In this document: positions 52,726 through 62,309 of the stretch, piece after piece
Position numbering within the stretch: the first letter of the stretch is position 1
Layout: each line of letters opens with the position of its first letter
Origin: Desulfosporosinus cupriresistens
GTDB lineage: Bacteria > Bacillota > Desulfitobacteriia > Desulfitobacteriales > Desulfitobacteriaceae
NCBI RefSeq assembly: GCF_001707885.1
Contig: NZ_MASS01000018.1
Coordinates: 1-64,000 of the forward strand
Direction of reading: 5' to 3'
Length of the DNA: 64,000 nt
Notes under the pieces: model-generated
Database searches by the model: none
The model's input: the letters and a program-made list of their open reading frames with translations, nothing else
What the model was told of the DNA's origin: nothing
Program-made: the position numbers and the translations under genes

Positions 52726-53793
52726 ATGCGTTTGGTGAACATACGTTATGTTGAGGAAGGATCAATCTTAGCGCGTCCGGTGCTCAACTCTTCCGGAACG
52801 GTCTTACTGCGGGCAGGGGTTCACTTGACGGCTTCCTATATCGAACGGTTAAAGACCTTGGGTTATGATGTGTTGTTTATTCAGGACAAACGACTGGATG
52901 ATGTAGAAATCCATACTGCAATTACCGCTCAAACTCGTGAGGTGGCCTATAAGTCCATCGAACTTATTAGCAAATACATTGAGCGAGATTCAAAGGATTC
53001 CTTACCTATGGATAATATCCGTAGTACCGTTCAGCAAATGATTAACGACCTTCTAGCTAGTTCGGACATTTTGGGTAACCTAACGGAAATTCAAGGGTAT
53101 GATGATTACACCTTTCATCATTCTGTGAACACAACGATTATATCGCTCATTTTAGCTATGGCATCGGGGTATACCGAGCAGAAGCTGATCGAACTGGGCA
53201 TGGGTGTTCTCATGCACGACATTGGAAAAATCAAGATTCCTGAGGAGGTTCTCAATAAGAGAAGTCCGTTGTCGGGAGCAGAATTCGAGGAAATCAAGCG
53301 GCATACGACATATGGGTTTGAAATTTTGCGTAAGAACAATGATCTTAGTCTTCTTTCTGCCCATGTTGCCTATCAACACCAAGAAAAATGGGATGGGAGC
53401 GGATATCCAAGAGGGCTCAAAGGAAGCAGCATACATGAGTATGGAAGACTGGCATCTGTTGCTGATGTGTATGAAGCCCTAACGAGTAAACGAGTTTACC
53501 GAAATGCCATTGAACCTAATGAGGCCTATGAATATATCGTTTCTCAAGGAAACACTCACTTTGATCCTGAGATTTTAGAGATCTTCAAAAAAAATATTGC
53601 CGTTTATCCTTCCGGCTCGGGTGTTCTTCTAAGCAATGGGCAAAGAGGGAATGTTATAAAACAAAACCTAGCTTTTCCGAATCGCCCCTTTGTGAGGGTG
53701 TTTTACGAGAATGAAAAAACGCTTGCAGCTCCAATTGATCATAATCTAGCAGAGTATCCTTCCATTATGATTATTGCAGTAGATAATCGCTAG
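52726..53793 (+). CDS. HD-GYP domain phosphodiesterase
   Basis: A 355-residue cytosolic protein with an HD-GYP domain at about 125-300: MHDIGKIKIPEEVL and HQEKWDGSGYPRGLKG, followed by ADVYEALTSKRVYR. Such proteins hydrolyse c-di-GMP. The N-terminal 115 residues form a short regulatory region without a recognisable receiver domain. Preceded by a 219-bp gap with no other feature. It ends before the long terminator shared with yyaL. Confidence 0.9.
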   Translation: MRLVNIRYVEEGSILARPVLNSSGTVLLRAGVHLTASYIERLKTLGYDVLFIQDKRLDDVEIHTAITAQTREVAYKSIELISKYIERDSKDSLPMDNIRSTVQQMINDLLASSDILGNLTEIQGYDDYTFHHSVNTTIISLILAMASGYTEQKLIELGMGVLMHDIGKIKIPEEVLNKRSPLSGAEFEEIKRHTTYGFEILRKNNDLSLLSAHVAYQHQEKWDGSGYPRGLKGSSIHEYGRLASVADVYEALTSKRVYRNAIEPNEAYEYIVSQGNTHFDPEILEIFKKNIAVYPSGSGVLLSNGQRGNVIKQNLAFPNRPFVRVFYENEKTLAAPIDHNLAEYPSIMIIAVDNR

Positions 53794-53817
53794 TCCAAAC
53801 GAACACAAAAGCAAGAA

Positions 53818-53883
53818 ATAGAGGTCAAAACGAATAGGCCTGTCATTTGACAGGCCTATTCGTTTTGACCTCTATGATTTTTT
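53818..53883. terminator. Perfect 28-bp bidirectional terminator
   Basis: 53818-53845 and 53848-53875 are exact reverse complements with a 2-nt gap, followed by GATTTTTTT on the plus strand. It lies between convergent genes, and the stop codon of yyaL (53872-53874) is inside the stem. Confidence 0.9.
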
Positions 53884-56045
53884 GAAGAGTGCTTTGAATT
53901 CCTCAATTTTCTGGACAGGACGTTGACACGTGAAGTTCTGGCATAGATAGGCGGTAATATGACTAGGGTCTATGGGGTAATCTTGAATCCAGGGGACGGT
54001 CTCTAGAAGACTTCCTTCTTGGTAAAGCACAGAAGCATAGGGTCGAAACTCAGAAAAGAAGATTTGACGCATTTCGGACAGTTCTGGTGCGTTTAGCGAA
54101 CCTGCTAGAATTAATTCCTGACTGGGATGAACGGCAAACTGCAAGGCTTGGAGAAACGCGGTATATCCAGAGGGATGTTCTTCGAGGACTGGGCGAAAGG
54201 CGAGAAGTTGTTGTTCGGCTTTTCTTTCCCAGCGTTCGTTTCCGGTGAGACGCGCAAGTTTAAGAAGGTTGAGCGCGGTGATCGAGTTACCGGCTGGAAT
54301 GGCTCCGTCATAACTCTCTTTAGGTCGGAAAAGAAGTTCTTCCGCATCGGATCCGGTTAGATAGTATCCTCCGTCTTCTTCATCTAAGAAGAGCCGTTCC
54401 TGTTCCTCTTGAAGTTGAAGAGCCGTTTGGAGGTAGTGGGGTTTACCACTCGCCGCGTAAAGCTCAAGGAGGCCCTCAATGAAAAATGCATAATCATCCA
54501 AGTACCCCAAGTAGGCAGCATGCCCCTCACGGTAGCGAGCCAAGAGACGTCCGTCATCACGTTTAAGGTGATTTAGGACGAAATTCGTGGCGTTTTCGGC
54601 TGCCTTCTGATAGGCAGGAATCCCAAGAACCTGGGCACCTTTCGCAAAGGCAGCGATCATTAACCCATTCCAGGCTGTCAAAATTTTGTCATCCTTATGA
54701 GGGTGGATTCGTTTCTCACGCGCTGCGAATAACGTTTGACGTGCTTTTTCCAGGGTTTGTAGAACTTCGGCCGCATCCAATGAGTTGTCGCGAGCAATCT
54801 TTTCTAAATTTCCTAGTAAAAGATTGGGAATATTTTTTCCCTCAAAGTTACCTTCAGGAGTAATGTCATAAACAGCACAATATATTGCCGCCGTGTCTTT
54901 GCCTAGTAAAGTTTCGATTTCTTCGGGAGTCCAAACATGGAATTTACCTTCTACACCCTCAGCGTCGGCATCTTCTGCGGAGTAAAAACCCCCCTCGGGA
55001 GATGTCATGTCCCGAAGGACATAGGTGAAGATTTCTTTTGCTTTTTGAGCATCCTCGAGTTGGTGATTCGCTTGATAGCTTTCCAGGTAAATCAAGGCGA
55101 GCAAGGCATTATCATAGAGCATCTTTTCAAAGTGAGGTACTAACCACTTTTCATCGGTACTATACCGTGCAAATCCGAACCCGACGTGATCGTAGATCCC
55201 CCCTTGGGCCATCCCGTCAAGTGTTTTGCGAACCATTTCTAAGGCTTTGCTCTGAAGATGGTCTTGAGCATAGCGGAGGAGGAAGCTTATGGTATGGGGG
55301 GTGGGGAATTTCGGAGCTCGGCCAAAACCACCGTAACGCGCGTCAAAACTTTGAGCAAAGACTTGGTAGGCTTTATCAATAAGCTGTTCACACCATGTTT
55401 GAAAGGCTTGGGAAGAAGTAGGGCCTTTGCCATCTTTTAAGGATGGATCGTTTGTAAGAGGAGAGGAAAGAGGTGATGGTATACTTGGAACAGTTCGTTG
55501 AGAATGAACGGCGGTAACGATCTCATCGCTTGACTCCCGTAATTTACCTTCATTGGTCTTCCAGAGCGTGCCAACCTGTTGTGCGAGCTCCATTAACCCG
55601 GGGCGACCGTAGCGCTCTGTTTTCGGAAAATATGTTCCGGCAAAAAACGGCTTTTTCTCGGGCGTCATTATTATGGTGAGCGGCCACCCACCCGATCCAG
55701 TAAGCGCTTGACAGAAAGCCATATACAAATGGTCTACGTCAGGGCGTTCTTCACGATCAACTTTGATAGAGATAAAGTAACGATTCAGGATGCCTGCAAC
55801 TTCGTCATTTTCGAAGGATTCTCGTTCCATGACGTGGCACCAGTGACAAGTTGACCAAAGATACCCCGTAACTAGGAATAGCCGACGGACAAAAAGACTG
55901 GCTTATTCTCACGGGCGGCTATATGGAACGCTTCGGCACCCCACGGATACCAGTTTACCGGGTTGTATGCGTGTTGCAATAAATACGGCGACTTCTCATT
56001 GTATAAGCGATTAGGCTTGCGGTTGTCCTTGTCCTTATCGTACAT
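53872..56045 (-). pseudogene. yyaL: YyaL/DUF255 thioredoxin-domain protein, broken at its CxxC motif
   Basis: Family of about 680 residues with an N-terminal thioredoxin-like domain and an alpha/alpha barrel; function poorly known. The main frame (53872-55830) begins MERESFENDEVAGILNRYF and runs to the normal end. Codons just upstream read GYLWSTCHWCHV, the family's CxxC site, but have no start. A separate frame (ATG 56045, GAAGGGAAG upstream) gives [20 protein letters not shown] to [10 protein letters not shown] and stops at 55872. About 23 extra bases between Tyr and Thr-Cys shift the frame. The upstream piece uses mainly AAG, GAC and CCG codons, like the DNA to its right. This looks like an integration or recombination junction. 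Confidence 0.75.
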
Positions 56046-56147
56046 TTTTCAAACTTCCCTTCGTAGATATATTTCGGTTTAGTCTTTGAAGATTACTACA
56101 CTATTATTCAGTTCAATTATACCTTCGGAAGCCAACGAAGCCAACAA

Positions 56148-56182
56148 AATAAGCGCCCACCATTTTATTACGGTGGACGCCT
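56148..56182 (-). terminator. Terminator of the minus-strand 61-codon gene
   Basis: On the minus strand GCGTCCACC pairs with GGTGGGCGC (one G-U pair) and is followed by TTATTTTG. It lies just after the stop at 56203. Confidence 0.65.
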
Positions 56183-56202
56183 TTAATATTATTACAGCTA
56201 TT

Positions 56203-56388
56203 CTACTTTATAAGACCTGAAATCACTTCGTTATAAATAGCGTTGAACGAAGCAATCGCTTCGTCGCTAGGTTCGTTTGAAGTGACCCGGATAGTAATCT
56301 TGCCGTATTTATAAAGTCCATTCTTAACTTTAACAAGCGTTTCACCGTTCGACGGTTCCTTCGAGAATAAACGTTTCTTTATGTCCAT
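56203..56388 (-). CDS. Small hypothetical protein
   Basis: A 61-residue frame, MDIKKRLFSKEPSNGETLVK then a basic-polar middle and ASFNAIYNEVISGLIK. The ATG at 56388 follows GGTGGGTGG; a GTG two codons earlier is also possible. It has its own terminator, which supports a real gene. Not recognised. It is the first gene of the putative mobile element to the right of yyaL. Confidence 0.55.
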   Translation of the reverse strand: MDIKKRLFSKEPSNGETLVKVKNGLYKYGKITIRVTSNEPSDEAIASFNAIYNEVISGLIK

Positions 56389-56489
56389 AACCACCCACCG
56401 TCCTTATTCGTCTTTACACCCGTAAATGTTGCAAAAGGTCGGCGGTTGTTACGGTCGGGCGAAAATACAATTGCGGGGCAAGCGTCAAA

Positions 56490-56747
56490 ATGATAAAATG
56501 CTTTGAAGTGAAAAATCGAAGGCGGGCGAAGATATTGTTAAGTGTGGAAATCGTGGACGCGTTGAAGGCGTCAGACTCCATCAAGAAGACGGTGAAAATC
56601 CCGGTCTTATTAGACAGGGCGTTGAAGATAAAGGCGACGGTTGAAGGCGTTAGTCAAACCGAAATGATGGAACAAATTTTAACTAAAGCGGTTGACCCTA
56701 AATACTTCGAAATGGTATTAACCCCGAAGGAAAACTCGGAGAAGTAA
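56490..56747 (+). CDS. Ribbon-helix-helix-like small protein
   Basis: An 85-residue frame. The part from about residue 31, SIKKTVKIPVLLDRALKIKA then VEGVSQTEMMEQILTKAV, fits a ribbon-helix-helix DNA-binding fold (strand KKTVKIPV, two helices), as in plasmid antitoxins and copy-control proteins. The true start may be an internal GTG or TTG, since the first 25 residues are basic and unlike the family. Followed by a clear terminator. Confidence 0.6.
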   Translation: MIKCFEVKNRRRAKILLSVEIVDALKASDSIKKTVKIPVLLDRALKIKATVEGVSQTEMMEQILTKAVDPKYFEMVLTPKENSEK

Positions 56748-56772
56748 CCGATTATTAAACTACATAGAAAAT

Positions 56773-56813
56773 AGGCGTAATCATTCGACTGAACGAGTGA
56801 TTGCGCCTTATTT
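56773..56813 (+). terminator. Terminator after the RHH gene
   Basis: AGGCGTAATCATTCG (56773-56787) pairs with CGAGTGATTGCGCCT (56794-56808), two G-U pairs, then TATTTA. The stretch 56814-57160 has no convincing gene. Confidence 0.75.
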
Positions 56814-57160
56814 ATGTTTAAAGACGAAATGCGAATAATTGTTGCCGTAAATGCGGTTGTACATTAGATGCCGTATTGTATAAGCTATTCGTATACCCGG
56901 ATAAAACAACACATGAAGGACGCTAACCCGCGAAGACACATAACAACAACGGCGCGGACTATCGACGGAACGACGGCACATACGGCAAGCGACCAAGGGC
57001 AACGCCACAAATACCGCATACGACCGACGGACGCCCCACCGCTACAATTACCCTGTCGCCTATTGTAATATATTTCTAATGTTAATATTTTCCCATTATT
57101 GTACTATTAGAAAAAGGGTCGCGATAAGCGCGGCGTTTAATGAAGGGTAGGCATTGCACA

Positions 57161-58171
57161 ATGCAGAAGAAAACGATAATCATTACGGGCGTTATGTGCG
57201 CGACTTTATTTATTGGCGGCGGTATTGCGACGGCACATTACAAACCCTTCGCAGATACCCAAGTGGCGGTTGCTTCGACCGCCACGTCAACCACCCCGGA
57301 CACAACCACCGCAACCCAAACCGCTATACAAGCAGACACGGCGCCCAAGCAATATCCACAAACGGATTATGATGGCGATTCGTACCCAATACCCAACGAC
57401 GGTCAATATCATCCTTCTACGAAGAACCCGGCGGGACTATTTGTTCGCGAGATTATATTTCACGAAGGGTTCCGGGCAAAAGGTCTTAAAGCGCTTGACG
57501 TTCAGGTTATAGCAAGAAGCGAAAACGGTGAGAATATGCTTGTCGAAGATCGTGACGAGATTGTCAGCGCAACCGGGACGTCCGGCAAAGTTTACGATAT
57601 GGTCGGATCAAAGGGAACCGGGGTAACTCTTAATTATTCATATAAGACGTATACCGAAGAACGCGTCATTCAGTATATCGACGTTAATGAAAGCGAAAAG
57701 GGAATCACTTCCGTCGTAGTACGCCGGGACGGAAAACTTATCACGGTAAAGCCGGACAAAGATACTAAGTATGATACGACATATGCCACGTTACCCGCTA
57801 AGGCAACGACCACGGCGCCCAAGGCGACAACCGTCACAACGCCCGCCAAGGTAACGCCCGCGCCGACACCGAAGTACACGGCGACCAACCCGCCCATGCC
57901 GCCCTTTGAACTAACAAACGCATTTTATGGCGAAATATATGACCCGGCGGGCGTAAGAAAGTTGGCGGCGTGGGTAATCGCAGACCCGACGGCAAGGGCA
58001 TATTATAAGGCGCAAGGGAACCCGACCGGGGCGACGGCAACATACACCAATAAGACAATCATACCGCTTCCACCCGGTTACGGGTTGGAACATGGCGGCG
58101 ATTACTACGACCCGGATTATCTTAACGCATACGCAGATTATCAAGAGTGGCTTGTAAAACCTAAAAAATAA
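57161..58171 (+). CDS. Secreted or anchored Thr/Pro-rich protein, unknown
   Basis: Not recognised. ATG 57161 gives a signal-anchor (MQKKTIIITGVMCATLFIGG, ending near residue 25), a Thr/Ala-rich linker (about 30-65), a compact domain of about 120 residues (HPSTKNPAGLFVREIIFHEG onward), a second Thr/Pro-rich linker with repeated TTAPKATTVTTPAK-type words (about 208-245), and a C-terminal tyrosine-rich region. A surface or exported role is likely. GC-rich third positions differ from the chromosomal genes to the left. Confidence 0.65.
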   Translation: MQKKTIIITGVMCATLFIGGGIATAHYKPFADTQVAVASTATSTTPDTTTATQTAIQADTAPKQYPQTDYDGDSYPIPNDGQYHPSTKNPAGLFVREIIFHEGFRAKGLKALDVQVIARSENGENMLVEDRDEIVSATGTSGKVYDMVGSKGTGVTLNYSYKTYTEERVIQYIDVNESEKGITSVVVRRDGKLITVKPDKDTKYDTTYATLPAKATTTAPKATTVTTPAKVTPAPTPKYTATNPPMPPFELTNAFYGEIYDPAGVRKLAAWVIADPTARAYYKAQGNPTGATATYTNKTIIPLPPGYGLEHGGDYYDPDYLNAYADYQEWLVKPKK

Positions 58172-58221
58172 TACGAAACGTCCCGGTCAAATCGACAATT
58201 AATTAGGAAGGAAGTTTTACC

Positions 58222-58485
58222 GTGATTACACCACGCCCGGACTTCATTGACAGCGAATTCTTCGTTGGGGAAATGGACAATTGGCATATGCTTCCCGGCG
58301 CTTCGCGTGAAGTCGTGAAGGAATTTAAGGCGTTCATGCGACTAACGAAAAGACCATTCGTGAACAAGACGATCGACTTTCGCGATTGTGGCGTTGCCCG
58401 CCGATCGGGGAAGCGTTGGGCATTAATACGGCGACCTTGTCCGACCTTCCCGCGCCGCTACCGCTTGACGATGAAACACTATTGA
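58222..58485 (+). CDS. Small hypothetical protein
   Basis: An 87-residue frame with GTG start at 58222 after AGGAAGGAAG and a terminator 22 bases after the stop. Reads MITPRPDFIDSEFFVGEMDN then a basic C-terminus (KRWALIRRPCPTFPRRYRL). The acidic first half and arginine-rich last third differ, and another frame (58386 onward) is also open over the end, so a frameshift cannot be excluded. Not recognised. Confidence 0.5.
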   Translation: MITPRPDFIDSEFFVGEMDNWHMLPGASREVVKEFKAFMRLTKRPFVNKTIDFRDCGVARRSGKRWALIRRPCPTFPRRYRLTMKHY

Positions 58486-58506
58486 ACCCACGCGATAAAG
58501 GTCGCA

Positions 58507-58536
58507 ACACCCGGATAGCCGGGTTCTTCTTTTTGT
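58507..58536 (+). terminator. Terminator
   Basis: ACCCGG (58509-58514)/CCGGGT (58519-58524), then TCTTCTTTTT. Confidence 0.7.
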
Positions 58537-58561
58537 GGGCGTGGCAGGGCACTTGTCAAAT

Positions 58562-58651
58562 ATGGACGACAAAAAGACGGAAGGAAAGGACTATTCCTTC
58601 GCTTCCGCCTTTCGGTGTGTGTATGCTACCGAGAGTGTTGATAAAATCTGA
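58562..58651 (+). CDS. Possible 29-codon gene or truncated gene start
   Basis: MDDKKTEGKDYSFASAFRCV then YATESVDKI and stop. No clear ribosome site. Base composition turns AT-rich right after it, so it may be the 5' end of a gene cut by the insertion of the following cargo genes. Confidence 0.25.
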   Translation: MDDKKTEGKDYSFASAFRCVYATESVDKI

Positions 58652-58708
58652 ACAGGGGTTTGCACATGGTTATATGCATACTTGGCTGTTGCAATAGCTT
58701 ATGAGAGA

Positions 58709-59143
58709 TTATAAATACCGTTTATTGGTTACTCTCTGAATTTTTGTAGCCCTAGAACCACATGATGGACATCTTTGGTGTTCTGTAACGTTTTCATTAG
58801 GAATGATACCAGCTAACATTGAACCACCGAGTGTTAACATGCTTTTACCAATATTTTTAAGGGCATTAATTTGTTGCAGTTTAACATCTTTTTCATTAAA
58901 AAACCATAGTTTACCACATGAACCACAACTTCCCTGAAACTCCTCAATAAATTCAAAGTTATCATTTTCTTTGGGCGCAGGTTTGGCAGATGCTATGGGT
59001 TTATATGAAGCAGATTGAGGGGCAGGCATTCTAGGTTTTACAGGGTATTTAACGTTATTTCCACAATAAGGACAAACTACAGTACCTTTAGGTACTACCC
59101 TATTGCAAAATTTAAATTGGCAGTATTCTGTTGTATTATCCAT
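58709..59143 (-). CDS. Zinc-ribbon protein, unknown
   Basis: A 144-residue protein with three Cys pairs that look like zinc ribbons: CQFKFC and CPYCGN at the N-terminus, CGSCGK in the middle, CPSCGS near the C-terminus. A glycine-rich segment (LTLGGSMLAGIIP) lies between the last two, and a Pro/Ala linker follows the first ribbon. AT-rich codon use, unlike flanking element genes. Last gene of a minus-strand group with 59193-60480. Function unknown. Confidence 0.65.
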   Translation of the reverse strand: MDNTTEYCQFKFCNRVVPKGTVVCPYCGNNVKYPVKPRMPAPQSASYKPIASAKPAPKENDNFEFIEEFQGSCGSCGKLWFFNEKDVKLQQINALKNIGKSMLTLGGSMLAGIIPNENVTEHQRCPSCGSRATKIQRVTNKRYL

Positions 59144-59192
59144 AACTCATTTTGCACTCCTTTTTATATGCAATTTCCAATTAATCTTATTA

Positions 59193-60480
59193 TTATTTTA
59201 TAGCCCCTTTCTGACTCATTGTCGTCCAAGAATAGTTTTCGGTTAAAACGGAATGGTCTTCTGGCATAGTAAAATTGTTCTCTATCCACTTGTAGAAGCT
59301 GGCAGAATCAAAGTCTAAGGCAACTACTTCTCCTGAACTTCCATCAATATAACCGCTTTGGCTTCTAGGCTTACTAAAGTAATTCTTAATAGTGTTAATC
59401 CCCAAATCAAAGTTGCCACCTCCAAAACCTAATGGATTGTCAGTGTCTGCAAAATGTATAACGACTTCAGATAAATTAAAGTCTATTTTACTAAAATTAT
59501 CATTGATGGCTTTGGCTATATTGAACGCGACTTCTTTTCTTTGGCTATCATTAGTTATCGTTTTGCCGTTCTTAGCTACTGAGAGTTCCATAGTATAGGC
59601 ATTTTTCAAATTGGTCTTACCCATACTAGTATCGTGTGGTTCTACTATAGACCCAATTCCTGTATATATGAAATCTACTTCTTTTTCCAAAACTTCATCA
59701 ACTTTTAACTTATTTATGATGTTTTCTTTTGTCCATTTTTCGTTAGCCTGTGCGGATTTAATATCTTCTTCTTTTCTATTGATTGTGACTAACAATTGTT
59801 TAGCTTCATCAAGGGTACTATTAAGGGCTAATGCTTGTTTAGCATTTTCTTTAGCCGTGAACAATTCATTGTTCAGAAAGTTTGTTTTAGCACTACTTAA
59901 AAAGTTATTAGCTTTAGTCTCAGGGCTTTCTTCAATTTTTGAATTAGGTTGAGTTGCTATTGTTGGTTCTGCAATAGCAGTTTTAGTATGTTGTTCAAAC
60001 TTAGATGGATTCATCTTGGAGTCTAAATAATATATCGGGAATAAAGCTAAAAATACAACAAATGCTACTCCAAATAGTGTGGGTGAGAAAAAAACCAGCA
60101 ATAAAAGATATGACCAAGGCTAAAACTAAAAGTATATAGATGATATGTACTAGGGGTTTAAAGATAAAAACAATTATAACTATAATTGCTAAAAGAATAA
60201 TAATAGGGAATATTTGTTGCCAGAGAGATGATCTATCTTTAAACTGCGGTGATTGATTAATAGTTGTTTCTTGCTGTTCATTAGGTTTCTGAGAATCAGC
60301 TAATAACCAGTTTCGAATAGTACCTCTAGGTATTTGATGTTTTTTCGCTAATTTAACTATTGTCTCGTTGTCATATTTTCCTTGGGCTTCAGATCGTATT
60401 TGATCTTTGAATTCATCTGTATACTTGCTTCTCTTTGGGCGTGATGTCTCATTCGAATTAGTCATATTGGTTTCTGCCAA
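59193..60480 (-). pseudogene. HTH-membrane protein with outer domain, split at a T7 run
   Basis: Two overlapping frames make one protein of about 428 residues. The first (TTG 60480) starts with a transposase-orfA-like helix-turn-helix (RSKYTDEFKDQIRSEAQGKY then KHQIPRGTIRNWL) and enters membrane helices near residues 90-140. The second continues the helices as FFSPTLFGVAFVVFLALFPI, then an outer domain with a repeat-like helical part (FTAKENAKQALALNSTLDEA) and a C-terminal domain of unknown fold. The frames join at seven T (minus strand GGTTTTTTTCTC); six T would fuse them. It could be a mutation, transcriptional slippage or a sequencing error. A DNA-binding head on a membrane sensor suggests one-component signalling, by inference. 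Confidence 0.6.
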
Positions 60481-60691
60481 TTCAGATACCTTCTTTCTTC
60501 ATTCTTCTGCTTCTTTCTATTATATCATTCGAGATGAGAGAAAATTGTCAAATATAGTTATGATATGATTCAAGTAACCGCCATTACCTAAATTTCTTGT
60601 TCCTGCATTATTCGTGTATATTTATGCAATACTTAGATGGAGAAAGAAGCGCCGGGTTATTCCCAACGCTTTTGGTTTCTTATGGCGGTGC

Positions 60692-60835
60692 TTATATGTG
60701 ACCGTATGCAACGAAGGCAACCTTGCAATCGCCACATTCGATATTCAATTCCTTCGTTGCCCTTACGATCGCGCCGCACGTCTTTATCGTTTTCGGTGTG
60801 ATTTTTAAGTCCAGTTCCACCCCTACTCTATTCAA
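60692..60835 (-). CDS. Small cysteine-containing protein
   Basis: A 42-47 residue frame ending TKELNIECGDCKVAFVAYGH, with TCG earlier and CGDC, suggesting a small zinc-binding or redox peptide. TTG 60835 or GTG 60820 start; it overlaps the end of the C39-like gene, so translation could be coupled. Codon use (AAG, GAC, GCG) is like the element, not like the cargo. Confidence 0.4.
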   Translation of the reverse strand: MNRVGVELDLKITPKTIKTCGAIVRATKELNIECGDCKVAFVAYGHI

Positions 60836-61409
60836 TCCTGCGCATCAAAACACAAACACGTTCATCTTTAATACTTAACGAGTAGTCTTGTTCTTTATAG
60901 CTATTAAACCATTTCTTCATAATCCGCCGATTTGTAAGTGAGTCGCCTTGAATTATTTCAATTTCCGGGTTATCAAATTTCCTTTTCCTGAAATATGGGT
61001 CAAATGCATAAACACTATCTTCATCTATATGTGTTATCAGAATATAGTGGTACATTCTTGGTTGAAAAACTCTCGCCAAAACAACGCCGCCATCCTTCAA
61101 CCAACTCACCAAATGCTTGTTCTTTTCAAAGTCTGCTTCCGTTCCATCTACTCGTTCACATTCAATATTAAATCCCTTTGTTTCGTTGTAGTAATTAAGC
61201 CATTCACATATAAAACCGATAGCAAACCCCGTCGTTCCACCTTTTCCGACTTCACCGAACCTGTTGAATGTATCTAGGGAATAAAGCATAATTGCTTTAA
61301 TTACTTCCGGTGGAATTTCTTTTCTATCAAATAAAAAATTTAAGGCGTTCAAGAATGATGTTGGCACACAGTCATATTCAGATGATTGATATTTGAGTGG
61401 AATTTTCAT
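60828..61409 (-). CDS. C39-like (papain-fold) cysteine peptidase-like protein
   Basis: A 193-residue protein from ATG 61409 (GGGGGG upstream; a TTG at 61439 is possible). The N-terminal YQSSEYDCVPTSFLNAL gives the oxyanion Gln and nucleophile Cys. The His is in RMYHYILITHID and the Asp in YAFDPYFRKRK, the order and spacing of C39/BtrH-like papain folds. There is no signal peptide and no ABC domain, so it is a stand-alone cytosolic enzyme, not a bacteriocin exporter. Target unknown. A palindrome and hairpin lie in its 5' region. Confidence 0.7.
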   Translation of the reverse strand: MKIPLKYQSSEYDCVPTSFLNALNFLFDRKEIPPEVIKAIMLYSLDTFNRFGEVGKGGTTGFAIGFICEWLNYYNETKGFNIECERVDGTEADFEKNKHLVSWLKDGGVVLARVFQPRMYHYILITHIDEDSVYAFDPYFRKRKFDNPEIEIIQGDSLTNRRIMKKWFNSYKEQDYSLSIKDERVCVLMRRIE

Positions 61410-61450
61410 GTTCCAACAACCCCCCAATATATTCAACAATTCGACCTAGC

Positions 61451-61495
61451 AGATAACGTTATCGGATTACCGAATTTGTTCGTAGTAAATCCGAT
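61451..61495. promoter_or_regulatory. Palindrome and hairpin before the C39-like gene
   Basis: GATAACGTTATC (61451-61462) is a perfect 12-bp palindrome. It overlaps TATCGGATT (61459-61467), which pairs with AATCCGATA (61487-61495). A TATAAT-like -10 lies just beyond on the minus strand. Operator or leader hairpin. Confidence 0.45.
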
Positions 61496-62041
61496 ATTAG
61501 TATTATATACCAAATAGATTCGCGAATATATTCTTTTTATTCCCATGGACGCAAGGCATAAAGCTAAAGCGTTCTTCACCGAACGACACAAGACGTCAGG
61601 ACAAGCCACTGGAAGACGTCTAAGTAGTCAGGATGTCACGAAGGTATATTCGTCACGATTCGACAATTAATAGGCTTATATTGCGTTGAAAATTAATTTT
61701 CAAAAATAAGGCGTTGACCTTCGCGGGTTGACGCCTTTTTCTTTTCATCAATTGTTCGTTTAAAACCTAAATTTACGTACCGTAACAAACCACGCCAACT
61801 TGCAACATATATCAATGAAGGCATACACGCTATAGCGAAAGGGCGTTTCGACTATAGCAAAGCACGAAAGGGGCGGCAAATTATGTACAACCACGCTATG
61901 ACAATGAATTCGCCACCGTAAATAGCAGACATTATCGTTGTGGGCATTGGGGACTTATATCCTTCAAACGATAGTCGCAAGAAGGATAGTTGAAGCACGA
62001 ATTGGCGCTAAGATATGAAAATATGGGATTTACCCTATACT
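61496..62041. other. Non-coding stretch before the iterons
   Basis: No coding frame supported on either strand. It holds one terminator (listed) and short CTATAGC-type repeats at about 61827 and 61851. Confidence 0.4.
61708..61745 (+). terminator. Orphan terminator
   Basis: AAGGCGT (61708-61714)/ACGCCTT (61731-61737) with inner TGACC/GGGTT pairing, then TTTCTTTT. Confidence 0.65.
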
Positions 62042-62111
62042 AACAACACTATTTTAACGACACCATTCGAACAACATTATTCTAACGACATTATTCGAAG
62101 AACACTATTTG
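62042..62111 (+). repeat. Five tandem 14-bp iterons, putative replication origin
   Basis: AACAACACTATTTT, AACGACACCATTCG, AACAACATTATTCT, AACGACATTATTCG and AAGAACACTATTTG follow each other without gaps (62042-62111). Odd and even units alternate AACAACA and AACGACA. They lie 199 bp upstream of the initiator-like gene, the classic iteron-rep arrangement. AT-rich DNA and two small hairpins (AAGCCC/GGGCTT, TTGCT/AGCAA) follow. Confidence 0.75.
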
Positions 62112-62309
62112 AACTACTAGCAATGAAGAAGAACGTAAAGCCCTAAAGGGCTTATTGCTAAAGCAATAGTAGTATTGAAAAGGGAAAGAAATATCTTTTA
62201 GGAAAGTCAATATAGGGGTTAGTAAGGTATTGATGAGAAGAAAACGAAGGGTTTCAAACAAGAGTTTCGAAATTTCGAATAAACGATAGAAGGAAGGTGA
62301 GTTCATGCG

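Noticed and set aside
56808-57068. Overlapping frames on both strands in the gap after the RHH gene
   Set aside because: No ribosome site, arginine/threonine-biased nonsense-like composition, and mutual overlap.
62042-62111. Tandem short repeats as a CRISPR array
   Set aside because: Units are 14 bp and gap-free; no spacers and no cas genes nearby.
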